Shown: positions 7,460-15,823 of the stretch, piece by piece
Position numbering within the stretch: position 1 is the stretch's first letter
Layout: each line of letters opens with the position of its first letter
From: an uncultured Collinsella sp.
GTDB taxonomy: Bacteria; Actinomycetota; Coriobacteriia; Coriobacteriales; Coriobacteriaceae
DNA: 17,015 nucleotides
Direction: 5' to 3'
Assembly (NCBI GenBank): GCA_902489855.1
Contig: CABUBS010000020.1
Coordinates: 1-17,015 of the forward strand
The notes under the pieces: model-generated
The model's database searches: none
What the model saw: the letters and a program-made list of their open reading frames with translations, nothing else
What the model was told of the DNA's origin: nothing
Position numbers and translations under genes: made by a program

Positions 7460-8500
7460 ATGGGAGAGGCTTCGACCCCCAAAGCGACCATTGTCGTTCC
7501 CGTATACAACTCGGCACGCTCGATTCAGCGATGCCTCGACTCGCTCTTGGCGCAGTCCGAGCGCTCGATTCAGGTTGTCTGCGTCAACGACGGTTCAACT
7601 GACGATTCGTTGAACGTGTTGCGCCAGGTTGCGCAAGCCGACGATCGCGTACTGGTGATTGATCAGGAAAACGCCGGCGTCTCGTGCGCTCGAAACGCCG
7701 GCATCGATGCCGCCGAGGGCGAGGTCGTCTTTTTTGTAGACGCCGACGATTACATCGACGCCCAGACGGTCGAGCGCGTGCTGCAGGCTATGGAGTCGTC
7801 GGATGCCGAGGTCGCCGTTTTTGGTGGCGTCTGTGAGCCCGCCGATGCCGCTCCCAAGCGCGTCCAGCAGCTCATGAGCCCCGAAGCGGGCTCCTTTGGC
7901 GCTCGCGATCCTCAGCTGCTGTTCCACGCAAATGCACAGCCGTATGCCTGCCGTGCGGCCTTTTCGCGCGAGCTGCTCAATCGCGAAGGTATTCGCTTTG
8001 CTCCCGGTTTGGCTTTGGGCGAGGACGTCGTATTCCAGTTCGCAGCCTATGCACTTGCCAACAAAACTGTCGTCATGCCGGACGAGTTCTACCACTACGT
8101 GATGGAGAGCGAATCGGCAACGCACGAGTTCAACAGTGCCGAGGCCCGCGCCAAAAAGCTCGACGCCCACATGATGATGCTCGAGGATGTCTTGGAGGAT
8201 TGGGCGGTCTATGGTCTTTTGGATCTGTGCCCCGGCGAGCTGGTCACCTGGTTCTTGGACCTTGTCGTGTTTGATCTGGCACGTCTGGATGCGAATGACT
8301 TTCACCGCGTTGCCGGCCGCGTCAACAGGGCTTTCACGACGTTTTTGGGAACGGAGTGGGCGGATGCGCCTGCTAAGCGCGCCGTTCGCCGCGTTGCCCA
8401 TAAGCTCGTTGCGGCGACCTTGGGCGTCTCTATGGCGGATGCCACGCTGTTCTATCTTTCGACCCGCGGTCCCAAAGCCTGCCTGGAGCGCTTTCTCTAA
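7460..8500 (+). CDS. GT2 family glycosyltransferase
   Basis: The 346-residue protein starts at ATG 7460, 6 bp after the previous stop, with its GGGGGTAGG ribosome site inside the end of that gene. The GT-A domain has TIVVPVYNS (10-18), VNDGSTDDS (42-50), NAGVSCARNAGID (71-83) and DADD (94-97) as the metal-binding motif. LALGEDVVFQF in the second half matches the GEDxxF acceptor/catalytic region of CpsJ/EpsJ-type transferases. No membrane helices are evident, so it is probably a soluble or peripheral enzyme. It is in the polysaccharide run, more distant from its neighbours at 6350 and 8575 than they are from each other. Confidence 0.9.
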   Translation: MGEASTPKATIVVPVYNSARSIQRCLDSLLAQSERSIQVVCVNDGSTDDSLNVLRQVAQADDRVLVIDQENAGVSCARNAGIDAAEGEVVFFVDADDYIDAQTVERVLQAMESSDAEVAVFGGVCEPADAAPKRVQQLMSPEAGSFGARDPQLLFHANAQPYACRAAFSRELLNREGIRFAPGLALGEDVVFQFAAYALANKTVVMPDEFYHYVMESESATHEFNSAEARAKKLDAHMMMLEDVLEDWAVYGLLDLCPGELVTWFLDLVVFDLARLDANDFHRVAGRVNRAFTTFLGTEWADAPAKRAVRRVAHKLVAATLGVSMADATLFYLSTRGPKACLERFL

Positions 8501-8531
8501 TTCCAGGTGCTGCCGCTCGCCACAATTCGGC

Positions 8532-8540
8532 TGCTAAAAT
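8532..8540 (+). promoter_or_regulatory. Possible extended -10 inside the glycosyltransferase run
   Basis: TGCTAAAAT is an extended -10 (TGn plus TAAAAT) in the 74-bp gap, the only gap of that size in the run. No convincing -35 is visible. It could give the last three genes an extra transcript. Confidence 0.3.
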
Positions 8541-8574
8541 GACGCTGTTACACGCTACTCAACAGGAGGTTCTC

Positions 8575-9693
8575 TTGCAGAACTCTGATACCCCTAAAGT
8601 TTCGCTGCTTGTCCCCATTTGCAATGTGGAGCGCTACTTGCGCGAGTGCCTCGATTCCGCCGTGGCGCAGACGCTCAAGGACATCGAGATCATTTGCATC
8701 AACGACGGATCCACCGACAGTTCGCCGGATATCATCCGCGAATACATGGAGCGCGACCCCCGTGTGAAGTTGATCGACAAAGCCAACAGCGGCTACGGCT
8801 ACTCGATGAACCGCGGTTTGGAGATGGCCCGCGGTGAGTACGTGGGCATCTTGGAGTCCGATGACTTTATGTTTGAGGACTCGCTTCAAAAACTGGTTGC
8901 CAGGGCAGATGCCGAGCACGCCGATGTGGTCAAAGGCGATTTCTACCTGTATTGGTCCACGCCAACGGAGCGCCGCGAACTGTTTGGGATTATCGACGAG
9001 TATATGACGGGTGCGGCGTATCGCCCCGTCGACCGCCCGGGCATCTTTTACCGTAAGCCTTCCATTTGGTCGGCCATCTATCGACGTGAGTTTCTCAACG
9101 CCAACCAGATTCGCTTCCTCCCTACGCCGGGCGCCTCATATCAGGATGCGGGTTTTAACTTCAAAGTTTGGGCGTGCGCTCAGCGGGCTGCCTTTATTGC
9201 GGACCCAATCCTTTGCTATCGCCAGGATAACGAGAAGAGCTCCGTTAATTCGCCCAACAAGGTGTTTTGCGTGTGTGACGAATACGCTGAGATGCAGCGC
9301 TTTTTGGATGAGCGACCTGAGCTCAAGGCTCAGCTCCAAGGTATTTTAATGCGCATGAAGGTCGATACGTATCGCTGGAATGACGAGCGCCTGGTCGACG
9401 AGCTGCGTGAGCAGTTTTGGGAAAAGGCCTCGCCCGAGCTCAAGGCCGATTGGGATGCCGGTCGCTTTGACCTGTCGCTGTTCGACCCGCGCGGCGAGAC
9501 CGACTTGCGCCTGATGGTCAAGTCGCCCCGTGCTTACATTGATTCGCGTTTTGACTTTAAGAAGCCGGGCAAGCTCAATACGTTTAAGCACTACTTTAAG
9601 ATCGGCGGCCTGCCGCTGGTCTGGCGCGTGCTGACGTATCAGCGCACCTACGGCGATAACCCGCATCCCGACGACGTGCCGTCGGCACAGTAG
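8575..9693 (+). CDS. GT2 family glycosyltransferase, tandem paralogue of the gene at 6350
   Basis: TTG 8575 is preferred over the in-frame ATG 8539 because AGGAGGT (8564-8570) precedes it by 4 nt and the predicted protein (372 residues) then begins like its paralogue at 6350, which also uses TTG. The first 100 residues are almost the same as in that paralogue: RYLRECLDS, KDIEIICINDGSTD, NSGYGYSMNRGLEMA and ESDD (94-97). Later, KPSIWSAIYRREF, FLPTPGASYQD and YRQDNEKSSVNS are shared too, while the C-terminal quarter differs more. This is a duplication followed by divergence, plausibly to a different acceptor. Acts in surface polysaccharide assembly; donor sugar unknown. Confidence 0.9.
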   Translation: MQNSDTPKVSLLVPICNVERYLRECLDSAVAQTLKDIEIICINDGSTDSSPDIIREYMERDPRVKLIDKANSGYGYSMNRGLEMARGEYVGILESDDFMFEDSLQKLVARADAEHADVVKGDFYLYWSTPTERRELFGIIDEYMTGAAYRPVDRPGIFYRKPSIWSAIYRREFLNANQIRFLPTPGASYQDAGFNFKVWACAQRAAFIADPILCYRQDNEKSSVNSPNKVFCVCDEYAEMQRFLDERPELKAQLQGILMRMKVDTYRWNDERLVDELREQFWEKASPELKADWDAGRFDLSLFDPRGETDLRLMVKSPRAYIDSRFDFKKPGKLNTFKHYFKIGGLPLVWRVLTYQRTYGDNPHPDDVPSAQ

Positions 9694-9699
9694 GAGCGC

Positions 9700-10773
9700 A
9701 TGACCATGGCTACCCCTAAGATTTCCGTTGTCGTCCCCATCTATAAGGTGGAGGAGTGCCTGGCATGGTGCCTGGACTCCCTGCTTGCGCAGGATATGCC
9801 CGATTGGGAGGGCGTGCTGGTCAACGATGGCTCGCCGGATGGCTCGCGCGACATCGCGGTTGCCTACTGCGAAAAGGACGCGCGTTTTACGCTGGTCGAT
9901 AAGGAGAACGGCGGCCTGTCGAGTGCGCGCAATGCGGGCATCGCTGCGTCCACGGCGCCCATCGTCGCGTTTTTGGATTCCGACGACCGCTTTACGCCCG
10001 ACGCGTGCCGTGTGATCGTCGGTGCCTTTGAGCGTGAAGACTGCGACGTTTTGACCTTTGGCGCCAACCCGTATCCGCTGGAGGCGGGGTATCCGTGGCT
10101 TAACTATGTGCTGAGCCCGCGCGATGTGTCGTTTGAGGGCTATAGCTCTGACCTGCTGTTTAAGGAAGCGTCTCGTCCCTTTGCGTGGCGCACCGCCTGC
10201 AAGCGCGAGTTTTTGCTCAACAACGGGATTTTGTTCGACGAAACCGTCAAGTATGGCGAGGACCAGGTCTTCGACTTTGCCGTGTACGGTCGTTCGCACA
10301 AGACCGCGCTTATCTCGAACAAGCTGTACGACTATCGCGTGGCGCGCAAGGGCTCGCTCATGGACACCATGCGCTACGACGACGAGACGCGCCTGCTGGA
10401 ACATGTGAAGATTTACTCCGCAGTGCTGACTGATTGGCAGCGCGACGGTCTCGATACACAGCATGCCGAGGATCTGGCGTATTTTCTATGCGATCTGGTG
10501 CTGTATGACGCGCTCAGGTTGCTGGGCGCGAATTGCAGCAAGGTGTTCGCTGCCGTTGCCACGTCGCTTGCCGGTTCTACCGTGGGTGACGATGCCGCGC
10601 TCGCACAATGTGCACCTTCTGTTGCTGCCATGGTGCGCGCGGCGCTTACCGGCAAGGCCCCCAATGCCCGTGCATGCAAAAAGCTCATGTTCGATTACGA
10701 CATCTTGAGGTTTGGGCGCCTGGGCGCGTGCAAGCGCATGGCCGCGAATGCCCTGGGAAAGCGAGAAGTGTAG
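9700..10773 (+). CDS. GT2 family glycosyltransferase
   Basis: ATG 9700 follows GTAGGAGC and lies 6 bp after the previous stop; ATG 9706 is an equally acceptable start. The 357-residue protein has the GT-A pattern ISVVVPIYKV (8-17), VNDGSPDGS (41-49), GGLSSARNAGIA (71-82) and DSDD (93-96). YGEDQVFDFAVYG in the middle is the GEDxxF acceptor-side motif, as in the gene at 7460. The stop TAG directly abuts the next ATG. Part of the same polysaccharide run; specificity unknown. Confidence 0.9.
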   Translation: MTMATPKISVVVPIYKVEECLAWCLDSLLAQDMPDWEGVLVNDGSPDGSRDIAVAYCEKDARFTLVDKENGGLSSARNAGIAASTAPIVAFLDSDDRFTPDACRVIVGAFEREDCDVLTFGANPYPLEAGYPWLNYVLSPRDVSFEGYSSDLLFKEASRPFAWRTACKREFLLNNGILFDETVKYGEDQVFDFAVYGRSHKTALISNKLYDYRVARKGSLMDTMRYDDETRLLEHVKIYSAVLTDWQRDGLDTQHAEDLAYFLCDLVLYDALRLLGANCSKVFAAVATSLAGSTVGDDAALAQCAPSVAAMVRAALTGKAPNARACKKLMFDYDILRFGRLGACKRMAANALGKREV

Positions 10774-13260
10774 ATGAGTATCAAGCGTTTGGCGCTTTGC
10801 CGCAGTCAGGGTCGCCTGTTCGTTTTGCTTCGTTTTGCCGGTCAGGATGTCGCCGCGCTCATTGAGCAGGGAGGTTCTCAGTCCTTTGCCCGTGCGACGA
10901 CGAGCGGTTCTTGTGTGCCATCGCTGGCACTCCCGGTCGATCATGGCCGCGTGCTGGCAATCTGTCCTTCGGTTGCCGACTACGAGCGCGAGCTTGCCGT
11001 CTTGGTGCTTCCGTTTTTGGATGGCTCGTCGATTGACATTGACTTTGCATCCAGTGGCCAAAAGCTTGGATCCATTCGCCTCGATAGCCGTATGGCTAAG
11101 CTGGAATCCAAGATCAACTACAAGGCAAAGCCTGTGCTGTGTGCGCTTATCCGCGATGCGCAGCGCGGCGAGCGCTGCGGCCGCTACGAGATCGATGCCG
11201 TCCGTTATCTTCCGGCCGATTCGGGTGCTGTGTGGCGCTACGAGGTCACATGGTCGGGAGACTCCCAGTGCACGCCCCAGCTTGAGATACTCGATACGCA
11301 TATGAATGTCATCGATGCCACGGTTCATATGTTCGAGTCGCAGGTCGACGTTCCTCAGCAGAACGGATGCTGCGTCAATATAACGTATCTGAGCGTGGAG
11401 ATGCCCGAGGACATTCGAGACTTTGTTGCGATTGCAACTGATCCCGCGGGCCAGATTCAGAGCGGTTTTTGCGCCATGGATGGCCGCCTGTACAACGGTA
11501 TGGTCGACGACAGCTGGAACCGCATGAAGGATGCACGCGCGGACGATGCTGCCTATCGCCGTTGGTTTGAGCAGCATCGCGCAAAGCCGGGCGACTTGGC
11601 GTGTCAGCGCGTCGCCGCGGCGGCATTCGCCTACAGGCCGCTCTTGAGCATTGTGGTGCCGTGCTATAAGACCGATCGGGTTTACCTGCGTGAGTTGCTG
11701 GATTCGGTGCTTGCCCAGAGCTATGACAACTGGGAATTGCTGCTGATGGACGCCTCGCCCGAATGGGATGCGGTGGGCAATCTTGCGGCTGCCGCTCACG
11801 ACGGGCGCGTCCGTCGCATCGAGCTGCCCGGTAACGGCGGCATCGTGGTCAACACTAACGCCGGTATACAGCAAGCGACGGGCGACTACATCGCATTCTT
11901 GGACCACGATGACATCCTGGAACCGGACGCGTTATTCCAGTATGTTTCCGCGCTGAATAAGGCGGCCGAGGGCGAGCGCCCTCAGGTCCTATTTTGCGAC
12001 GAGGACATGTTCCAGAAAACGGGGGAGTGGGGCCAGCCGGTCTTTAAGACCAAACTCAACGTCGACCTGCTCTATAGTCATAACTGCGTTACGCATTTTC
12101 TAATGGTGGAGAAGGCGCTCGTCGATCGCATAGGCATGTCGCCGGAAGATGTCGCGGGTGCCCAGGATTACGACCTGACGCTCCGCTGCCTTGCGGCGGG
12201 CGCGCGCTTTGAGCACGTTGCGCACGTGCTGTATCACTGGCGCGTTCATCCGGGATCGACCGCCGATGGCTCTGCCGATAGCAAGCCGTATGCCATCGAG
12301 GCCGGACGCCTGGCTCTGCAGCGCCACTTCGACTCGCTTGGCGTTCGAGGAACGGTCGAGGAATCCGAGACGCCGTTTGTCTACCGTATGCGCTATGCGC
12401 TGCCAGAGCCCGCGCCGCTGGTGAGCATTGTGATTCCCACCAAGGACCATGTTGAGACGCTCGACGCCTGCGTGATGTCGATCGCCCAGAAGGCCACGTA
12501 TGCCAACTACGAGATCGTCTTGGTGGAGAACAACAGCGAAGCCCCGGAGACGTTTGCGTATTACGAAACCCTGCCAGAGCGCGTAGCTGCAGCATCCGAA
12601 GGCAAGGGCATCGCGCGCGTTGCGTACTGGCCGGGTGAGTTCAATTACTCCCAGATCATTAACTTTGGAGTGGAGCATGCCAAGGGTGATTACCTTCTGT
12701 TGCTGAACAATGATACCGAGGTCATAAGCCCCGACTTTATCGAAGAGATGATGGGCTATCTGCAGCGTCCCGATGCGGGCGTGGTGGGGGCCAAGCTCTA
12801 TTTTGCCGATCATTTGGTACAGCATGCCGGCATTTTGGTTGGTGTGCGTGGCGCACTTGCCCATGCCAACCAGGATTTCTCGGCAAAGCGCGAGGGCTAT
12901 CTTGCCCGCGCTGTGCGCCCCGGTAGCTTCAGTGCCGTAACGGGCGCCTGCCAGATGGTGCGACGCGACGTATTTGAGCAGGCCGGGGGCTATAACGAGG
13001 AATTCGCCGTCGGTTTTAACGACGCAGACTTTTGCCTGCGCGTGTGGGAGGCGGGCTACCGCACCATCTTTACGCCCTATGCCGAGCTGTACCACTACGA
13101 GTTCACCTCGCGCGGCAGGGAAGAGGCCAACGAGGAAAAACTGCGCCGCTGGAAGAGCGAGCAAGCGCTGTTCATGCAGCGCTGGCCAGAATTCTTCCTC
13201 AACGGCGATCCGTGGTTGGGGCCGAACTTATCCGATGAGAGTGAGTATTTCTCGGTCTAA
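10774..13260 (+). CDS. Two-domain GT2 glycosyltransferase with N-terminal accessory domain
   Basis: ATG 10774 immediately follows the previous TAG and suggests translational coupling. The 828-residue protein has three parts. Residues 1-285 form an accessory domain with no motif I recognise, apparently strand-rich. Residues about 288-530 are a first GT-A domain: LLSIVVPCYK, then LDHDD (376-380). Residues 548-800 are a second GT-A domain: LVSIVIPTKDH, VLVENNSE, NND (645-647), AVTGACQMVRRDVF and FNDADFCLRVW (N749-D752). Paired GT2 domains like these are known from enzymes that build repeating surface glycans such as rhamnans and O-antigens, so this may extend or cap the polymer alone with two linkages. 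Its last 215 bp are repeated, diverged, at 14635-14849. Confidence 0.9.
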   Translation: MSIKRLALCRSQGRLFVLLRFAGQDVAALIEQGGSQSFARATTSGSCVPSLALPVDHGRVLAICPSVADYERELAVLVLPFLDGSSIDIDFASSGQKLGSIRLDSRMAKLESKINYKAKPVLCALIRDAQRGERCGRYEIDAVRYLPADSGAVWRYEVTWSGDSQCTPQLEILDTHMNVIDATVHMFESQVDVPQQNGCCVNITYLSVEMPEDIRDFVAIATDPAGQIQSGFCAMDGRLYNGMVDDSWNRMKDARADDAAYRRWFEQHRAKPGDLACQRVAAAAFAYRPLLSIVVPCYKTDRVYLRELLDSVLAQSYDNWELLLMDASPEWDAVGNLAAAAHDGRVRRIELPGNGGIVVNTNAGIQQATGDYIAFLDHDDILEPDALFQYVSALNKAAEGERPQVLFCDEDMFQKTGEWGQPVFKTKLNVDLLYSHNCVTHFLMVEKALVDRIGMSPEDVAGAQDYDLTLRCLAAGARFEHVAHVLYHWRVHPGSTADGSADSKPYAIEAGRLALQRHFDSLGVRGTVEESETPFVYRMRYALPEPAPLVSIVIPTKDHVETLDACVMSIAQKATYANYEIVLVENNSEAPETFAYYETLPERVAAASEGKGIARVAYWPGEFNYSQIINFGVEHAKGDYLLLLNNDTEVISPDFIEEMMGYLQRPDAGVVGAKLYFADHLVQHAGILVGVRGALAHANQDFSAKREGYLARAVRPGSFSAVTGACQMVRRDVFEQAGGYNEEFAVGFNDADFCLRVWEAGYRTIFTPYAELYHYEFTSRGREEANEEKLRRWKSEQALFMQRWPEFFLNGDPWLGPNLSDESEYFSV
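13046..13260 (+). repeat. 215-bp direct repeat, left copy (3' end of the two-domain glycosyltransferase)
   Basis: It aligns without gaps to 14635-14849, at a constant offset of 1589 bp, with about 23 mismatches by eye (near 89% identity), most at third codon positions. The pair brackets a roughly 1.37-kb segment that contains the AAA ATPase gene. Confidence 0.9.
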
Positions 13261-13353
13261 GGCAATGGTTTTTAGGAAGCCCTTAACTTTCTTTTGCTAT
13301 GAGCTTGGAAGAAAGCAATGGTGGACTACTAATTAAGACAAATTACGAAAGCT

Positions 13354-13419
13354 CGATACTTCCGCGATAAGTTTATACAGGCTTATATAACTCGATATTA
13401 TCCGATATAGTCTGCGATA
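13354..13419. promoter_or_regulatory. Phased ATA-step array upstream of the AAA ATPase gene
   Basis: Five CGATA pentamers (13354, 13365, 13393, 13403, 13415) and two TATA-type sequences (13374, 13384) place ATA steps at 13356, 13367, 13375, 13385, 13395, 13405 and 13417, spacings 11, 8, 10, 10, 10 and 12. The stretch is much more AT-rich than the flanking genes. A run in phase with the helix suggests a bent promoter or cooperative protein binding, perhaps by the winged-helix protein encoded just downstream. Function is inference. Confidence 0.5.
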
Positions 13420-13470
13420 ATTATTTAAACGATGATTGGCTGTTAATCGATTCCCTAGAAAGGCAAACAA

Positions 13471-14574
13471 GTGAGCGCCACAGCATTCCATAATCCGTTT
13501 CGTCCCACTGCCGGCGCTGAGCCTCCGCGCATAATTGGTCGTGATGATATCGCCCTTGAGTTTACCGAGAGTTTGAATGCGGGAATAGGTGCACCTGCGA
13601 GGCTCATGCGCATTGCTGGACCGAGGGGCTCCGGAAAAACTGTTTTGCTCTGCGACCTTAGGGATCGTGCACGAGAGCTTGGATGGAAGACCGCTATTGT
13701 CTCTGCTGGCCCTAACTTATTGCTGGACTTAAGGGATCAGGTTGCCGATTCTTCCCTTGAGACTAATGCTTCGGTTGGCGTAAACGCCGGCTTTGTTTCC
13801 GCGAAAGTCGACGTTGCGCCCAAAGAGTCGAGCCTTAGAAAGTTACTGAGTTCGGCAGCGAAGTCATCCAAGGGTCTTTTTATTGCCATCGATGAAGTTC
13901 AGGACGCTCCGATTGACGATATGCGTGCCATTGCGTCTACGGTTCAGCTTTTGATAGGGGAAAAAGTAGATATCGCACTTGCCTTTGCCGGGTTACCCGC
14001 CGGTGTTATGGATCTTATTAACGGCAAGGCGCTTACGTTCTTGCGTCGTGCCCTCCCCGAAGATCTGGCGCCTATCAACCAGGTGGAGGTAGCGCTCTCT
14101 ATGGGCGATAGCTTTGTCGCGACTGGCTTGACCATAGAGGACAATCTCCTGTCGAGAGCCGCTAAGGCCACTAAGGGCTATGCCTATCTGGTGCAACTGG
14201 TCGGTTATTCCATTTGGCAGCGCGCCAACTTGCATCGTGCCAAAAGTGCCATTGTGAGCGAGCGCGACGTCACCGAAGGCATTGCGCTGGCAGAGGCTCG
14301 TTTTCACGATGTTGTTCACGAGCCCGCGATTTCTGGTCTGGGGCTCAACGATATCAAATACCTTTTGGCCATGTGCGAGGATAAACAACAGTCCAAATCA
14401 TCCGAGATTGCTAAGCGCATGGGTAAAAAGACCAATGAGGTCAGCTCCATTAGGGCAAAATTGCTACAAAGAGAGGTTATTCAGGCACCACAGAGGGGCT
14501 ACGTGCAGTTTGCCGTGCCGGACCTAGATATCTATCTACGAGAGAACGCCGAGGAGATTCTCGAACGGTTCTAG
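13471..14574 (+). CDS. AAA ATPase with probable C-terminal winged helix
   Basis: GTG 13471 follows AAAGG by about 8 nt; 367 residues. The N-terminus has NPFRPTAGAEPPRIIGRDD (8-26), the entry motif of a group of stand-alone AAA ATPases, then Walker A GPRGSGKT (50-57) and Walker B FIAIDE (137-142), with FAGLPAG (172-178) where a sensor strand is expected and LRRALPED as the following basic segment. Residues about 290-365 read as a winged helix: helices around SSEIAKRMGKKTNEVSSIR followed by a strand region with RGYVQFAVPDL. The organisation is Orc1/Cdc6-like or AAA_16-like, suggesting ATP-dependent DNA binding, but the biological role is unknown. It has no glycan-related motif and sits between a complete glycosyltransferase gene and a broken copy of its end, so it looks inserted or recombined in. 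Confidence 0.8.
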   Translation: MSATAFHNPFRPTAGAEPPRIIGRDDIALEFTESLNAGIGAPARLMRIAGPRGSGKTVLLCDLRDRARELGWKTAIVSAGPNLLLDLRDQVADSSLETNASVGVNAGFVSAKVDVAPKESSLRKLLSSAAKSSKGLFIAIDEVQDAPIDDMRAIASTVQLLIGEKVDIALAFAGLPAGVMDLINGKALTFLRRALPEDLAPINQVEVALSMGDSFVATGLTIEDNLLSRAAKATKGYAYLVQLVGYSIWQRANLHRAKSAIVSERDVTEGIALAEARFHDVVHEPAISGLGLNDIKYLLAMCEDKQQSKSSEIAKRMGKKTNEVSSIRAKLLQREVIQAPQRGYVQFAVPDLDIYLRENAEEILERF

Positions 14575-14634
14575 GTCGAGTGAGGGCGACGTCATATTCT
14601 TTAAGACTGCTATCAGCGTCGATTGCCATATCGG

Positions 14635-14849
14635 GGGAGGCGGGCTACCGCACCATCTTTACGCCCTATGCCGAGCTGTACCACTACGAGTTTACCTCGC
14701 GCGGTAGGGAAGAGGCCAACGAGGAAAAGCTGCGCCGATGGAAGCGCGAGCAAGCACTGTTCATGCAACGCTGACCGGAGTTCTTCCTTGATGGCGATCC
14801 CTGGCTCGGGCCAAACCTATCTGCCGAGAGCGAGTATTTCTCGGTCTAG
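14635..14849 (+). pseudogene. 3' remnant of a second two-domain glycosyltransferase gene
   Basis: It matches 13046-13260 to the stop codon without gaps. The homology begins abruptly at 14635. The frame corresponds to the last 71 residues of the 828-residue enzyme, but a Trp codon has become TGA at 14772-14774 (CGCTGG to CGCTGA). No start codon or ribosome site belongs to it. Most differences are silent, so the source was a functional paralogue that had diverged under selection before its 5' part was lost or replaced. It is evidence that the glycosyltransferase run was once longer or exchanged with another strain. Confidence 0.9.
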
Positions 14850-15823
14850 TTCGAAGTGATGCCAAGATCCGGCAAAGTATCCTCAAGAGCCGCAAGGGCG
14901 GTGGGATTCAAATATTCCTCGTTCAAGTGGCTCTTGTCATAGTGAAAACGTGTGTCTCGTGAGCATTCGACGAGTTCTGCGGTAAAGAACTTCTCCCAGC
15001 TAAAGAACCTTGAGCTTTCGATGTGTTCAGCGGGATTAAGCAGCATCTCCTTAATGTGTTTGCTGTTGAATAATCCCGAATTCAACACGAGCCATTCAAA
15101 CGATTCCGGCAGGAATAGCTTGATGTTCTTTCGGCGCAATAGCGCAGTTGCTTCCGCAATTTCAGGTCCAAAGGCGGCACCGTCGGCGATTACAAGGATC
15201 TCGTTTTCCGGTGCGTCCATAATGCAGTTGCAGATATTTGATTTCCCGCCTGCGCTGATACACCGAATGTCGCTCTTTTTGCATAGCAAACTGAAGAACT
15301 CGTAGCCCGAATTTGAGTCTTCAACGATGACAAGCTCTGGCCTCTCACCTCTAAATTTACTATCACCGTAAATGCGATATGTAGAGGTGTAGACACGAGA
15401 ATATACGGGATACTTCGTCGTGGTCCGGTTGGTGTTCTTTAGACCGTAAATTTCATCAACGCTATAGGGCAGTTGATGTAACGACTCTCTGGCAACGATT
15501 ACGAAATAGTTCGAGCTATGCTTCGCTTCATGGGCAAATTCTTCTGTTCGAACAAAAGCGTTGCCTTCATCAATAAAAACGATGCTGTTGGAAATCTCCT
15601 GGAGATCTCTGCGCCAATACTTTCCGGTTATTGTCTTGCAGGGCACTTTGCAACTAACTGTTACGCCGCTTTGTGCTCCCAATTCTTCGTGAGCGGCCAC
15701 CATATCGAGCAACGTCGTTTTGCCTGTAGCACTGTTGCCTTGAATGATAGTCAGGTTTCTATTGATGGTCAGTTTAAACTGAACTCGGTTGTTTTGAATA
15801 ACTACCCCGTATGATCCGCGCAT
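14846..15823 (-). CDS. P-loop ATPase with TOPRIM-like C-terminal half, partner of the DUF4869 protein
   Basis: ATG 15823 overlaps the previous stop as TGATG, and GGGAG lies about 9 nt before it; 325 residues. The first half is a compact ATPase: LTIIQGNSATGKTTLLD with Walker A GNSATGKT (29-36) and Walker B IVFIDEGNAF (81-90, D85/E86). The P-loop strand is preceded by NRNLTII, the arrangement of ABC/SMC-type rather than AAA+ ATPases. In the second half, ELVIVEDSNSGYEFF (163-177), GGKSN (192-196) and EILVIADGAAFG (208-219) are spaced like the Glu and Asp strands of a TOPRIM fold, as in OLD or DUF4435 proteins, but the usual DxD appears reduced to one Asp (D214). Similar proteins beside DUF4869 genes are, to my recollection, frequent in gut Firmicutes, sometimes mislabelled as a translation factor. 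Function unknown; a defence or nucleic-acid role is only inference. Confidence 0.75.
   Translation of the reverse strand: MRGSYGVVIQNNRVQFKLTINRNLTIIQGNSATGKTTLLDMVAAHEELGAQSGVTVSCKVPCKTITGKYWRRDLQEISNSIVFIDEGNAFVRTEEFAHEAKHSSNYFVIVARESLHQLPYSVDEIYGLKNTNRTTTKYPVYSRVYTSTYRIYGDSKFRGERPELVIVEDSNSGYEFFSLLCKKSDIRCISAGGKSNICNCIMDAPENEILVIADGAAFGPEIAEATALLRRKNIKLFLPESFEWLVLNSGLFNSKHIKEMLLNPAEHIESSRFFSWEKFFTAELVECSRDTRFHYDKSHLNEEYLNPTALAALEDTLPDLGITSN

Noticed and set aside
13287..13315. CTTTCTT...AAGAAAG dyad after the two-domain glycosyltransferase as a terminator
   Set aside because: The 7-bp arms are weak and AT-rich, the loop is 15 nt, and no T-run follows.
14580..14774. A 64-codon frame that joins sequence after the AAA ATPase gene to the glycosyltransferase remnant
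   Set aside because: It has no ribosome binding site, its N-terminal part is unlike any domain, and it ends at the TGA that replaced a Trp codon. It is the accidental opening of a gene remnant.
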